The position numbers and the translations under genes were made by a program. Positions 8,062 to 16,402 of a stretch of DNA of 64,000 nucleotides are shown piece by piece (position 1 is the first letter of the stretch; each line of letters opens with the position of its first letter). The notes under the pieces were generated by a model. It worked only from the letters and a program-made list of their open reading frames with translations. It was not told the origin of the DNA and did no database searches. The DNA lies in assembly GCA_963729215.1 (NCBI GenBank), contig CAVSND010000005.1, positions 27,288 through 91,287 on the forward strand, written 5' to 3'. This DNA comes from CAVQJU01 sp963729215. Lineage in GTDB: Bacteria; Acidobacteriota; Vicinamibacteria; Vicinamibacterales; CAVVIG01.

Positions 8062-8862
8062 CTATACCCGATGGTCGAGAAAGTGTGCGAGCGCATCGTT
8101 GAACCGCTGAGGCTGCTCCATGTTCGACATGTGGCCGGCGCCTGGAATAACGACGAGTTCGGAGCCTGCAATGTCGCGGTGCATCTGCTCGCTGAGCGGC
8201 GGCGGCGTCAAGGCGTCCTCATCGCCGACGAGGATCTGGACAGGACAATGAATAGACGCCAGCATCGGCGTCGAATCGGGCCTGGTCATCAGGGCGGTCA
8301 ACGCGCCGGCGATTGCCTCGACCGAGTTACCGGTGATCTGGCGTCGCACGTTCTCGATCACATCCGGCCGCCCGCGCTTCGTCGTGTCGCCGACGAGCTT
8401 GGGTAGCAGCGCGTCCGCGACCGCCGACTGCCCTTTCTCGCGCACGAGCTGTTGCATGCTCTTCCGTCCGGCCACGGCCTCGGGCGAATCGCCCGGCGAC
8501 TTGGTGTCCGCGAGGATCATCGCGTGAAAATATTTGGGCGCCAGGCGGAACATGGCGAAAGCGATGTAGCCACCCATGGACAGGCCGCAGATCGCCGCGT
8601 CGTGGATGTGCAGCCCATCGAGCAGGTCGATGACGTCCGCCGCGTAGTCGTCCACGGATGTCGTCGGCGGATCGCCGGCGCCGTCTCCGAAACCACGGAG
8701 CTCCGGCACGATGACACGCCATCCGTATCCCGCGAGCGAAAGCTGCGGCTCCCACATGGATGGGTTGAGCGGAAAGCCGTGGATCAGGACGAGGGTCCCC
8801 CGCGAGCGGCCGCTGCCACCCGCGGGGACTTCGACGTAACGGAATCGACCAAGGCTAGGCAT
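8062..8862 (-). CDS. Alpha/beta hydrolase
   Basis: 266 residues with the alpha/beta-hydrolase core: oxyanion motif HGFPLNPSMW (about 28-37), nucleophile elbow GLSMGG with Ser95, an acidic residue in VGDEDALTPP and the catalytic His in GAGHMSNMEQP near the C-terminus. The layout resembles 3-oxoadipate enol-lactonase-type and esterase-type members. There is no signal peptide, so it is cytoplasmic. Substrate unknown. Its 5' gap to the DinB gene carries a palindromic repeat. Confidence 0.93.
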   Translation of the reverse strand: MPSLGRFRYVEVPAGGSGRSRGTLVLIHGFPLNPSMWEPQLSLAGYGWRVIVPELRGFGDGAGDPPTTSVDDYAADVIDLLDGLHIHDAAICGLSMGGYIAFAMFRLAPKYFHAMILADTKSPGDSPEAVAGRKSMQQLVREKGQSAVADALLPKLVGDTTKRGRPDVIENVRRQITGNSVEAIAGALTALMTRPDSTPMLASIHCPVQILVGDEDALTPPPLSEQMHRDIAGSELVVIPGAGHMSNMEQPQRFNDALAHFLDHRV

Positions 8863-8876
8863 GGGCGGTCATGTTA

Positions 8877-8914
8877 CGTCCGGCTGAACGCCGCGAGCTG
8901 AAGCCGGACGCTAC
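8877..8914. repeat. GTCCGGCT/AGCCGGAC palindrome with GCTACT tail
   Basis: Arms GTCCGGCT (8878-8885) and AGCCGGAC (8902-8909) flank a GC-rich loop, followed by GCTACT. The TAG within the tail (read on the minus strand, 8913-8911) is the stop codon of the DinB gene, so the repeat defines that protein's C-terminus. Confidence 0.65.
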
Positions 8915-9507
8915 TGGCGGCCGCGGCCATCGCCGCGCTGACCGCCGCCGGCCGCGCCCCGGCCGCGCATGAAGAGCTCGGTGGACGGCGGAATCTGCCC
9001 CTTGAGACGCAGATAGACGGTGCCGATGCCGTACATCTCGCTGTCGTGTCCCAAAACGCCAAGAAGAGCGACCACACGCGATTGCTGGCCACCGCGGCCG
9101 TTCGAAATCATCTCGGCCGCCGACGCATCGGTCAGCGACGAAAACACGTCGTCGCAAAAAGCGAACGAGTCGGCGACGGCCTTCACGATTTCGGCTTTCG
9201 TCGTCAGCGCCTCGAAGCTGGGCTGACCCTGGCGCGGGTTGGGGACGCCCTTGGCGCCCGAGCACTGACCGAACTGCGCGTCAGCCACGTGAGCCCACAA
9301 CTGGCCGTAGCCGCGAATGTCGGGGGTCGGCTTGAAGAAGTAGTCGGCTTCCGGCATCTTCTCAGCGGAGGCGGTGATGTTGTTCTTGGTCTGGGCATAG
9401 GAGCGCTGCAGGCCCTGAGCCGTCCCGACTGGCCCGCTTGGCGGCTGTGCGGCGGCGGCCGATGCGGCCAGAACGATTCCCGAAAATACGCTCAATAAAC
9501 GATTCAT
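8911..9507 (-). CDS. Secreted DinB-family protein
   Basis: ATG 9507 is preferred over GTG 9513 because GAGGGAG lies at proper distance. The 198-residue protein starts with a Sec signal peptide (MNRLLSVFSGIVLAASAAAAQ). It then has a DinB-type four-helix bundle: TKNNITASAEKMPEADYFFKPTPDIRGYGQLWAHVADAQ, and a second H in LGVLGHDSEMYG; DinB proteins bind a metal through such histidines. Exported DinB proteins are common in Acidobacteriota, but their reaction is unknown. The C-terminal RGRGAAGGGQRGDGRGR tail is low complexity. Confidence 0.88.
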   Translation of the reverse strand: MNRLLSVFSGIVLAASAAAAQPPSGPVGTAQGLQRSYAQTKNNITASAEKMPEADYFFKPTPDIRGYGQLWAHVADAQFGQCSGAKGVPNPRQGQPSFEALTTKAEIVKAVADSFAFCDDVFSSLTDASAAEMISNGRGGQQSRVVALLGVLGHDSEMYGIGTVYLRLKGQIPPSTELFMRGRGAAGGGQRGDGRGRQ

Positions 9508-9524
9508 TCGCACTCCCTCAAAAT

Positions 9525-9630
9525 CATCTGGTCATTTAGTCATCTGGTCATCTGGTCATCGTTGCTCAATTGGCAATGTCCCAAATGAGCAGAACGATGA
9601 CCAGATGACTAAATGACCAGATGACCAGAT
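9525..9630. repeat. GATGACCA word-repeat hairpin, copy 1
   Basis: The left arm (9525-9563) repeats TCATCTGG/TCATTTAG units and the right arm (9593-9630) repeats the complementary GATGACCA units. The arms pair over almost 40 bp, although the order of variant units differs. The loop holds a second hairpin, GCTCAATTGG/CCAAATGAGC. A second copy with the same plan and similar loop is at 23820. It fills the gap between the FkbM methyltransferase stop and the DinB start. Confidence 0.85.
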
Positions 9631-9637
9631 TCGTCGA

Positions 9638-10384
9638 TCATACGCTGAGGCGCGCGTAGACATCACCGGATCGCTGGCGGCCGCGCGGTGTTTCGAGGGC
9701 CGCCATCAGCTCGTCCCCGCTCAGCCAGGTCTCGGACTCGAGCTTGAACGATTCGCCCACCGACCAATTGAAGAGATAGGAACCAAGCGCGCTCACCCGC
9801 TCCACGCAGGCCCGAACCTCACCAGGTGCAGAGGGCACGTACTCGAAAGACAATGCGGGCACGGCCCGGGTAAGGCCGGCCAGGACCGCCGGCTCTCCGC
9901 CTTCAACGTCGATCTTCACGAAGGACGGCATCCCCCATCGCGCGATCAGCAGGTCGAGCGTCGTCGTCTCGACCACCAGGGACCGATTCCAGTGAACGCC
10001 GTCGAATTCCGGCTCGTGCGACCGAGCCTCACGCCAATCGGCCGCGACGGTCGTCACGGTCGGCGTGCGTTCGCTGATCGACAGCGAGGCCTTTCCCGCC
10101 CGCGCACCGATGGCCGCTTCGACGATTTCGACCTGCGGCGATCGGCCGAACAGCAGGCGCAGCAGCCGCGCGAAGTCGGGCTGGGGTTCGACCGCGATCA
10201 CCCGGCACCCGAGCGCCGCCAACCCGCGTGTGCGATTGCCCACGTGCGCGCCGATGTCGAAGGCGACGTCGCCGGCCTCCACGAAGCCTGCGTATAGCTT
10301 CCGCATCTCCCGCTGACGCCACGGAATCCCGTGGTAGATCACTATTGAGCGCGCCACGCCGACAAGCCGATCGAGTCGGCTCAT
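9638..10384 (-). CDS. FkbM-family methyltransferase
   Basis: 248 residues with FkbM-type features: SAM-binding motif FDIGAHVGNRTRG (about 39-51) followed by VIAVEPQP, and the FVKIDVEGGEPAVLAGL motif around two-thirds in. FkbM enzymes O-methylate sugars or polyketides. It is divergent from the RibD-like gene with only 27 bp between the starts, so it could share control with the pterin/riboflavin cluster; its membership is uncertain. Confidence 0.9.
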   Translation of the reverse strand: MSRLDRLVGVARSIVIYHGIPWRQREMRKLYAGFVEAGDVAFDIGAHVGNRTRGLAALGCRVIAVEPQPDFARLLRLLFGRSPQVEIVEAAIGARAGKASLSISERTPTVTTVAADWREARSHEPEFDGVHWNRSLVVETTTLDLLIARWGMPSFVKIDVEGGEPAVLAGLTRAVPALSFEYVPSAPGEVRACVERVSALGSYLFNWSVGESFKLESETWLSGDELMAALETPRGRQRSGDVYARLSV

Positions 10385-10411
10385 CTGTGGGAAGTCCGGC
10401 CGCTATAATCC

Positions 10412-11401
10412 ATGCACATCGTGCAGCAACCCACCACGGCCGGCGAGCGACGCGCGGATCGCGCCTGGAGCCTCACGCTGGCCGCAGCCGGCAGCGCCGA
10501 ACGTCTCGAGAAAGCTGGCGAACTCGCCGCGTTCGCGATGGACGCCGGCACTGACGCAGAGCCGGGACCCCTGCGCGCCGTGCCCGTCGGACACCCGTCT
10601 GCGGCAATCGTGTGGCAACCCGGCGTGGGATGGCGATCGTGCCTGCCTCCCGAGGATGCATCCTGCGCGCTGCTCGATCTGTATCTGCCAATCTGCAGCG
10701 CAACGGCGGCGCGACCCATCGCGGTCGGCCATCTGGGCCAGAGCCTGGACGGGTTCATCGCTATGCCCACTGGCGAATCGCAGTTCGTCACCGGGCACCA
10801 GAACATCCTGCACCTGCATCGCATGCGGGCGCTGTGCGACATCGTCATCGTCGGCGCCGGCACGGTGGCGGCGGACAATCCGCAGCTCACGACCCGGCTG
10901 GTGTCCGGCCCCAACCCGATGAGAGTGGTTTTCGACCCCAGCCGCCGGCTGGCCAGCGAATATCGGATTTTCAACGACGAGGCCGCACCGACCTTATACG
11001 CGTGCACTCGAACCCTCGTGGGCCCGGGCGAGACGCATGTCGGCGGCGCCACGATTCTCGGGCTGGATGCCGGTCCGGCAGGGGTCCAGGTGATCGAGCT
11101 GCTCGGCGCGCTGCGGGCGCGGGGCGGCCGGCGGATCTTCATGGAAGGCGGCGGCGTGACCGTGTCGGCCTTCCTCGAAGCGAACCTGCTCGATCGGCTG
11201 CACATGGCCATTGCCCCGCTTATTATCGGCGACGGCCGGCCCGCGATTCGTCTCCCGCCCCGGGCCACCCTCAGCGACTGTCATCGGCCGAGCTACCGGG
11301 TGTTTCGCATGGGCGGCGACGTATTGTTCGACTGCGACCTGCGAACCAGCGGCGACCCGGACGGCCACAACGCTGCCACGGCCATTACGCGGGTGATCTA
11401 A
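10412..11401 (+). CDS. RibD C-terminal-type pyrimidine reductase with N-terminal extension
   Basis: 329 residues. Residues about 105-325 are a RibD_C/DHFR-like reductase: RPIAVGHLGQSLDGFIA, RALCDIVIVGAGTVAADNPQLTTR, RRIFMEGGGVTVSAFLEANLLDRLHMAIAPLIIGDG. RibD-type reductases reduce the ribose of the pyrimidine intermediate with NADPH. The first 100 residues form an extra domain I do not recognise. A deaminase domain is absent, so it is unlikely to be the housekeeping RibD. A perfect TATAAT (10404-10409) lies two bases before ATG, so a later start is possible. RibA, QueD-like and GT4 genes nearby suggest a specialised pathway. Confidence 0.88.
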   Translation: MHIVQQPTTAGERRADRAWSLTLAAAGSAERLEKAGELAAFAMDAGTDAEPGPLRAVPVGHPSAAIVWQPGVGWRSCLPPEDASCALLDLYLPICSATAARPIAVGHLGQSLDGFIAMPTGESQFVTGHQNILHLHRMRALCDIVIVGAGTVAADNPQLTTRLVSGPNPMRVVFDPSRRLASEYRIFNDEAAPTLYACTRTLVGPGETHVGGATILGLDAGPAGVQVIELLGALRARGGRRIFMEGGGVTVSAFLEANLLDRLHMAIAPLIIGDGRPAIRLPPRATLSDCHRPSYRVFRMGGDVLFDCDLRTSGDPDGHNAATAITRVI

Positions 11402-11572
11402 CTCGTGGCTCGTAGCTCGTGGCTCGTAGCCCGTGGCTCGCGGCCCGTTGCTCGGTCGCAGCCGCCCTTTGCTCTGACCTCCAGCCCCTTGCTGTCCTTT
11501 GCCTTCTGCCCTTTGCGCTCCGACCTTTGCGTTCTACGTTTTCCGTTCTTCGTTTTACGTTTTCAAGAGCCA
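11402..11572. repeat. GTGGCTCGT plus ACGTTTT word repeats at a convergent junction
   Basis: Directly after the reductase stop come about six GTGGCTCGT/GTAGCTCGT units (11402-11452), then C/T-rich CCTTTGC units, then ACGTTTT/GCGTTCT units (11529-11566). They fill the whole gap to the opposite-strand methyltransferase, whose stop codon TAA (11557-11555) lies within the ACGTTTT tract. The same two word families occur together at 46351. Confidence 0.85.
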
Positions 11573-12357
11573 CCCGGCCATGTCTTCGTGTCCAACGACC
11601 ACATGTGATCGGCCGGCCGCGATGTGCGCCAGCCTGCGGGCTTGCCAGTCCCGTAACAGCGCCGCACGTTCGGGATCGATGGCCGCGGCCGCCTCGGTCC
11701 AGCCTTCGATCAGTTGTGCCTGCAACGGCGCGGAATCGGGTCCGAGCTGCCAATCGCTCGCGGCCCGCCATACTTCGTAGCCCATTTCATCGAAAGCGCG
11801 CGCCGCCGCGTCCGCCGCACCTGGACCGAGGGCTGGTCCGAAGCCTTTGTCAGTCTGTTGATGAATGTTGACCAGCTCCCGAACGACTTCGTCTTCGGGC
11901 TCGACTGGCTCGCACTGCATCTCGCCGTTGTACGTGAGCGCAAACAGCACCGCGGCCTGCGCCTCGCGGCACCTGCGGGCCAGCGCGAGCAGCCAGTCCT
12001 CGGAAACCAGATCGAGAAGCGCGGACGCGGTGACGAGATCGCGGTCGGCAAACAAGCTCGGGCGAGGCCAGCCCGGTTGCCAGATCGACGGCGCGGGTTT
12101 CAAGGCTCTGCGCCGGACCCGCGGAAGCGGCCGACGCGGGCCAGGAGTTCGCGGTCGTTGTCGACGAGAAGCCAATGAGCGCCTGGAAAATGCTGGTCGA
12201 GAAAGCGGCGGTTCGCCCCGGTGCCCCCGCCAAGATCCAGAACACGGAGCGGCTCGCTCGGGAGACGCTCGGCAATCATGCTCACCAGGGCGGTGGAGCG
12301 TACACGGACATCCTCTGGTTCCCGAAGTGTCAGCCAATCGGCGCTGAATCCCGCCAT
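11555..12357 (-). CDS. Class I SAM methyltransferase (frameshifted)
   Basis: The N-terminal frame from ATG 12357 encodes about 85 residues with SAM motif VLDLGGGTGANRRFL and the acidic LLVDND of motif II. A second frame from about 12110 carries the rest (ADRDLVTASALLDLVSEDWL, then FALTYNGEMQCEP, ending GWLLKT). One missing base near 12100-12115 joins them to about 268 residues. The start overlaps the glycosyltransferase stop as TGATG, so the two are translationally coupled. It probably methylates an intermediate of the local pterin/riboflavin cluster (inference). Confidence 0.82.
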
Positions 12358-13472
12358 CACCCACTCACGCCGCTCAACACGTCGTCCATCCTGCGCACGG
12401 CTTCGTCCCAGGTCGGCAGCGTGTCGCGCACCTGCCTTGCGCCGCGAGCCAGCCGTTCGCGGACGCGGACGCCACTATTGTCGTTGTCATCCAGAACTTG
12501 CGAGAGCGCGTTGGCGAGCGCCTTCACGTCGCCCGGCGGCACCAGGATCCCGGCCTGGTCGCCGACGAGCTCGGCGATCGCACCGGTATGTGTGCTGATA
12601 ACAGGAAGCCCATGAGCCAGTGCCTCGGCGACGACCATCCCGTAGCCCTCGTACGAAGTCGGCAGCACGAACACGTCGGCCGACGCATAGTGCGCCTGCA
12701 GCCTCGACCCATCCGCTTCGCCGGCAAACGCAATGTGGTCCTCGAGGCCGAGCGTGCGCGCCAGCGTGCGCAGCTGCTCCGCCATGGCCCCTGGCCTATC
12801 CAGGCTTCCGACGCACGTGAGGCGCCAGCCGCGGTACGGGATCGAGGCGAGCGCACGGAAGAGCACGTCGTGACCTTTACGAGGAACGAGCGACGCGACG
12901 CACAGCAGATGCAACGGTCCGCCCGTTGAGCCAACCGCGAGCGGCGCCGGGTCGGTGCCTGGCTCAACGACCGAGATCCGATCCTGACCGACGCCGTAAG
13001 GAGCCAGCGCGGCGGCCGTGCGGCGGCTCGTCACGACGACACGTTGTACCGTCGCAAGCGCGCGGCGCTCGTCTGTCTCGAGGGCGTTCGCGTCGGCGAC
13101 AGAAAGGCCGGCTTCGGCGGCCAGCGGATGGTGCACCAGCGCCACCAGCCTGAGGCGCCCGGCCTCTCGTTCCGCTTCGTCCGGCAGGACCCCAAACGCG
13201 AGGCCGTCGAGCAGGACAATCGCGCCGTCGCCGATCGACGCAAGGACGCTCCGCGCCTCGGCTCGTGCCTCCGGCGTCGGGAACGGGAAGCTGTCGTGCA
13301 GTTCACGGACAGTAACCGTCCAGCCTCTGGCGGCGAGGCCGGCGACAATGCGGCGGTCGTAGCCATAGCCACCGGTGAGCGTGTCGAGACGGCCCGGGAC
13401 GACCAGAACAACGGACTTCGAGATCAGGAGACGCCCTTCACGCCTTTGACAGAACCCTCGAACGCCGCCCAC
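12357..13472 (-). CDS. Glycosyltransferase family 4
   Basis: From ATG 13472 the frame is 371 residues, but the first 17 overlap the upstream QueD-like gene, so initiation may be at a non-ATG codon near 13430. It shows a GT-B fold: donor Rossmann half with LHLLCVASLVPRKGHDVLFRALA and the EGYGMVVAEALAHGLPVI E-x7-E signature that binds the nucleotide sugar, then GAIAELVGDQAGILVPPGD. It should transfer a sugar from a nucleotide donor to a small acceptor. Position between the QueD-like and methyltransferase genes with overlapping ends suggests it decorates the cluster's product. Confidence 0.92.
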   Translation of the reverse strand: MGGVRGFCQRREGRLLISKSVVLVVPGRLDTLTGGYGYDRRIVAGLAARGWTVTVRELHDSFPFPTPEARAEARSVLASIGDGAIVLLDGLAFGVLPDEAEREAGRLRLVALVHHPLAAEAGLSVADANALETDERRALATVQRVVVTSRRTAAALAPYGVGQDRISVVEPGTDPAPLAVGSTGGPLHLLCVASLVPRKGHDVLFRALASIPYRGWRLTCVGSLDRPGAMAEQLRTLARTLGLEDHIAFAGEADGSRLQAHYASADVFVLPTSYEGYGMVVAEALAHGLPVISTHTGAIAELVGDQAGILVPPGDVKALANALSQVLDDNDNSGVRVRERLARGARQVRDTLPTWDEAVRRMDDVLSGVSG

Positions 13473-13843
13473 GCGATGTGTGACTCATGCAGCACCACCC
13501 GCATGCTTTCGACCGCGCGCGCACCCGCTCCGAGATCGCCGCGGGCGATCGCCGCCACCATCGCGTCAAATATCGATCGCGAAAGAAACTCCGTGGTGGT
13601 GTTCCGCCCCTTGAAGGCAGGTACGTCATCGAGGTTGCGATAATTCAGCTCCGCCAGCACCGCGTGCAGCGTCGTGCTGGCCCGTCCGATGTCCACGACG
13701 ATGCCGTCGGCATCGAGATCCGGCCGCCGGAACTCGACGTCGACGACAAACGTCGCGCCATGCAGGCGCTGAGCCGGACCGAACACCTCGCCGCGAAAAC
13801 TGTGCGCCACCATCAGATGATCGCGCACGCACACGCTATACAT
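13424..13843 (-). CDS. 6-pyruvoyl-tetrahydropterin synthase / QueD-like enzyme
   Basis: 139 residues of the PTPS/QueD fold. Zinc ligands are visible as His in MVAHSFRG and LHGATF; NTTTEFLSR matches the family's NPTAE..A region, and LHESHIAWAAF holds the late Glu. QueD-family enzymes act on dihydroneopterin triphosphate. The catalytic Cys of canonical QueD is not evident between the His motifs (EVFGPAQRLHG), so the reaction may be PTPS-like or different. It overlaps the dehydrogenase upstream and the glycosyltransferase downstream, and no other queuosine gene is present, so a non-queuosine role is likely. Confidence 0.88.
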   Translation of the reverse strand: MYSVCVRDHLMVAHSFRGEVFGPAQRLHGATFVVDVEFRRPDLDADGIVVDIGRASTTLHAVLAELNYRNLDDVPAFKGRNTTTEFLSRSIFDAMVAAIARGDLGAGARAVESMRVVLHESHIAWAAFEGSVKGVKGVS

Positions 13844-14972
13844 CAGGCCCCCTTCGGGAACGTAAAACGCAAAACGTAAAACGTAAATGAACGGAGAACG
13901 ACGAACGGCAGAACCCTTGAATCCTCTCGAACCTCTTGAACCTCTTGAACCTCTCGAACCCCTCGAACCTCTTGAACCTCGTCGAACCCCTTGGACCTAT
14001 TCGTATCGTCATGCGATGGCAGAGCGCCTCGAGCTTTCCGTCAGCGAGCGACGCCATGACCTGCGGCAGCGATTCGAACGCCGACTCGCCGGTGATGAGC
14101 GCGTCGAGCGCCGGGTCGGCCAGCGAGGCCAGCGCGAAGGACATCCGGCGCCTGAAGTCCCAGCGGGCGCGCTGAGATGACGCGACGTTTCCAACCTGCG
14201 ACGACCTGAGCGTCAGCCGCCGTGCGTGAAAGGCCTGGCCGAGCGCCACCGGCACGGCCTGGTCGCCGTACCAACTCAGCTCGACGATGGTGGCCTCGAA
14301 TCCCGCAACGCGCAGGGCGAGCTCGAGTCCCGACGGCGAGCCACTCGCGTGGATCACCACGTCCGCCGTGTCAGCCAGACCCTCGGGGTGCGAAAAGCGA
14401 ACCCCGAGCGCGCTGGCTACGGCTGCTCGCCGCGGGTTGAGATCGACGAGCTCGACGTCGCAGCCGTGGATTCGCCCGGCGAGCCACGCGACCATGCTTC
14501 CGACGGTGCCCGCGCCAACGACGGTGACGCGATCACCGATATGCGGGTTCGCGTCCCAGAGACCGTTGATCGCTGTTTCGAGGTTGGCCGCCAGCACGGC
14601 CCGCTGAGGCGGCACGTCTTCCGGAATGACATGCACGGCGCCCGCGGGCACGACGTACCGGGTCTGGTGCGGGTAAAGGCAGAACACGTGGCGATTGAGC
14701 AGCTCGGGAGGACCGTGTTCGACGATGCCCACGCTGGCGTAACCGTACCTGATGGGACCGGGAAAACCTCCGGCCTGAAAAGGGGCGCGCATGCGCTCGT
14801 ATTCGCTCGCCGGCACCCGTCCCCGAAACACGAGCGCCTCCGTGCCGCGGCTGATGCCACTGTAGAGCGCGCGCACCACCACATCACCCGGCGACGGGGA
14901 TGGAAGCGTCTCCGGCCGGATCTCTCCATGACCCGGCGACGCTATCCAGAATGCCCGCGCGTCATTTTTCAC
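13836..14972 (-). CDS. BchC-like zinc-type alcohol dehydrogenase with repeat-encoded tail
   Basis: Start set at GTG 14972 (VKNDARAFWIASPG...), where homology begins. The protein has the medium-chain dehydrogenase layout: a GroES-like half with ALYSGISRGTEALVFRG and RYGYASVGIVE, then the Rossmann motif VVGAGTVGSMVAWLAG. The cysteine cluster of the structural zinc is absent, as in BchC-type members. Conserved sequence ends at about CHRMTIRIGPRG; the last 50 residues (RFKRFEGFERFKRFKRF...) come from the word repeat at 13857-13992. It overlaps the QueD-like start by eight bases and likely oxidises or reduces an alcohol of the cluster's product. Confidence 0.88.
   Translation of the reverse strand: MKNDARAFWIASPGHGEIRPETLPSPSPGDVVVRALYSGISRGTEALVFRGRVPASEYERMRAPFQAGGFPGPIRYGYASVGIVEHGPPELLNRHVFCLYPHQTRYVVPAGAVHVIPEDVPPQRAVLAANLETAINGLWDANPHIGDRVTVVGAGTVGSMVAWLAGRIHGCDVELVDLNPRRAAVASALGVRFSHPEGLADTADVVIHASGSPSGLELALRVAGFEATIVELSWYGDQAVPVALGQAFHARRLTLRSSQVGNVASSQRARWDFRRRMSFALASLADPALDALITGESAFESLPQVMASLADGKLEALCHRMTIRIGPRGSTRFKRFEGFERFKRFKRFERIQGFCRSSFSVHLRFTFCVLRSRRGPDV
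13857..13992. repeat. ACGTTTT and TTGAACCTC word repeats
   Basis: 13857-13905 repeats AAAACGTAAAACGC-like units; 13915-13992 repeats the 9-mer TTGAACCTC about seven times with small changes. The tract separates the QueD-like start from the conserved end of the dehydrogenase. Because it has no stop in that frame, the dehydrogenase reads through it and gains a tail of alternating RFKRFERF-type residues. Confidence 0.85.
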
Positions 14973-15018
14973 AGGTGTCAATTCTGGGGCTTTTCGCGGG
15001 CACGTTACAATCCCGAAC

Positions 15019-15768
15019 GTGGGACTGCGAGCTCGAGTAGCCGCCGGCGGCGTGGTGGCGTGCGCCGTGGTTGCGATCGCCGCGACGCTCATGCGCCGGA
15101 CGCTGCCGCTCGGCGAGCTCTACGCGGCAAAATCCACGGCGATACTGGCTGTCGTCACGATCTCCGCCGCGACACTGGTTCGCGCGCATCACCCCTTCAC
15201 CCGGTTCGGCGCGGCGAATCAGATGACGCTGATACGGGCGGGGCTCGTGGCGCTCGTGGCCGGGCTGATCGGCGAGCCGGCGGTCGCGCCGGTTGCGGCC
15301 GTCGCCGTTGGCGTGGCGGCGGCCGTGGAGATCTTTGACGGCGTCGACGGCTGGCTGGCGCGGCGCGGCGGGCTCGCCAGCGCCTTCGGCGCGCGATTCG
15401 ACATGGAAGTCGACGCGCTGCTGATCATGGTCCTGGCGATCCTGGCGTGGCAGCATGGAAAAGCGGGAGCCTGGGTGCTGCTTTCGGGGCTGTTGCGCTA
15501 CGCGTTCGTCGCCGCGGGGTGGCTGGCTCCCTGGATCGCACGCCCGCTTCCACCAAGCCGGCGGCGCCAGACCATCTGCGTCGTCCAGATCGCGGCGCTG
15601 GTCGCCGTCGTCTCGCCCCTGATGCCTTCGAGCGTCACGTCGCCCATGGCCGCAGCCGCGCTCGCGGTGCTGGCCGCATCGTTTCTGATGGACATCGTGT
15701 GGCTCTGGCGGGCCAGGTCGGCTACAGCAACGACAGCTCGTGTCCGAGCTTTTCCTTCTTCGTCGTGA
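15019..15768 (+). CDS. CDP-alcohol phosphatidyltransferase family protein
   Basis: 249 residues from GTG 15019. The family signature D-x2-DG-x-AR-x8-G-x3-D-x3-D is complete in DGVDGWLARRGGLASAFGARFDMEVD (about residues 110-135). Several membrane helices surround it. Members move a phospho-alcohol group from a CDP-activated donor to another alcohol in the membrane. It is divergent from the dehydrogenase with about 46 bp between, and its last 47 bases overlap antisense with ribA. In this context it may attach the cluster's product to a lipid or phospho-group (inference). Confidence 0.9.
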   Translation: MGLRARVAAGGVVACAVVAIAATLMRRTLPLGELYAAKSTAILAVVTISAATLVRAHHPFTRFGAANQMTLIRAGLVALVAGLIGEPAVAPVAAVAVGVAAAVEIFDGVDGWLARRGGLASAFGARFDMEVDALLIMVLAILAWQHGKAGAWVLLSGLLRYAFVAAGWLAPWIARPLPPSRRRQTICVVQIAALVAVVSPLMPSSVTSPMAAAALAVLAASFLMDIVWLWRARSATATTARVRAFPSSS

Positions 15769-16375
15769 GATAGCGGCGAGTGGAATCAGTCAGGGGAATC
15801 TCGATCGGTACCCGCTCGCTGACCGACAGGCCGTCGCCCGTCACGCCGGCTGACTTCCGCGGGTTGTTGGTCAGCAGGCGAATCGACCGGACGCCGAGGT
15901 CGCGAAAAATCTGCACGCCGATGCTGTAGTCGCGGGAGTCCGCGGGAAAGCCCAGGCGCTCGTTCGCTTCCACCGTGTCGTATCCCTCGTCTTGCAGCGT
16001 GTACGCCTTGATTTTGTTGGCGAGGCCGATTCCGCGGCCCTCCTGATTCAGGTACACCACGAGTCCCCGGCCTTCGTCGGCGATGCGGCGCATCGCCATC
16101 TGCAACTGCGGACCGCAATCGCAACGGGTCGAGTGGAAGACGTCGCCGGTCAGGCAGGCCGAGTGCATCCGGGCGAGCACGTCGTTGCCGCTGCTGATGT
16201 CGCCGCGCACGAGCGCAACATGCGTCTGGAGGTTGGCCGGATTTTCGTAGATGTGGACATCGAACTCGCCGTAGTCAGTCGGCAGCTTGGCCGTCGCGAC
16301 ACGGCGGACACCTCGCGCGGAGCCGAACAACGCGGTGAGCGCGGCTCGCAGGCGTGTGCGAATCTGATGCAACAT
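15722..16375 (-). CDS. ribA: GTP cyclohydrolase II
   Basis: 217 residues, the length of a stand-alone RibA. The three zinc cysteines are in CLTGDVFHSTRCDCGPQL; QEGRGIGLANKIKAY and the LTNNPRKSAG motif are also present. The enzyme opens GTP to the diaminopyrimidine that starts riboflavin synthesis. There is no RibB domain, and no ribB, ribE or ribH nearby, so this copy more likely feeds the local pathway than general flavin supply. Its 3' end overlaps the CDP-alcohol transferase on the other strand. Confidence 0.95.
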   Translation of the reverse strand: MLHQIRTRLRAALTALFGSARGVRRVATAKLPTDYGEFDVHIYENPANLQTHVALVRGDISSGNDVLARMHSACLTGDVFHSTRCDCGPQLQMAMRRIADEGRGLVVYLNQEGRGIGLANKIKAYTLQDEGYDTVEANERLGFPADSRDYSIGVQIFRDLGVRSIRLLTNNPRKSAGVTGDGLSVSERVPIEIPLTDSTRRYLTTKKEKLGHELSLL

Positions 16376-16402
16376 AGTCGTAACAGCTATCGTAGGAAGC
16401 GG

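Noticed and set aside
13915..13992. Short regular repeat resembling a CRISPR array
   Set aside because: Units of 9 nt are contiguous, without spacers of constant length, and no cas genes are present. The same holds for the other word repeats.
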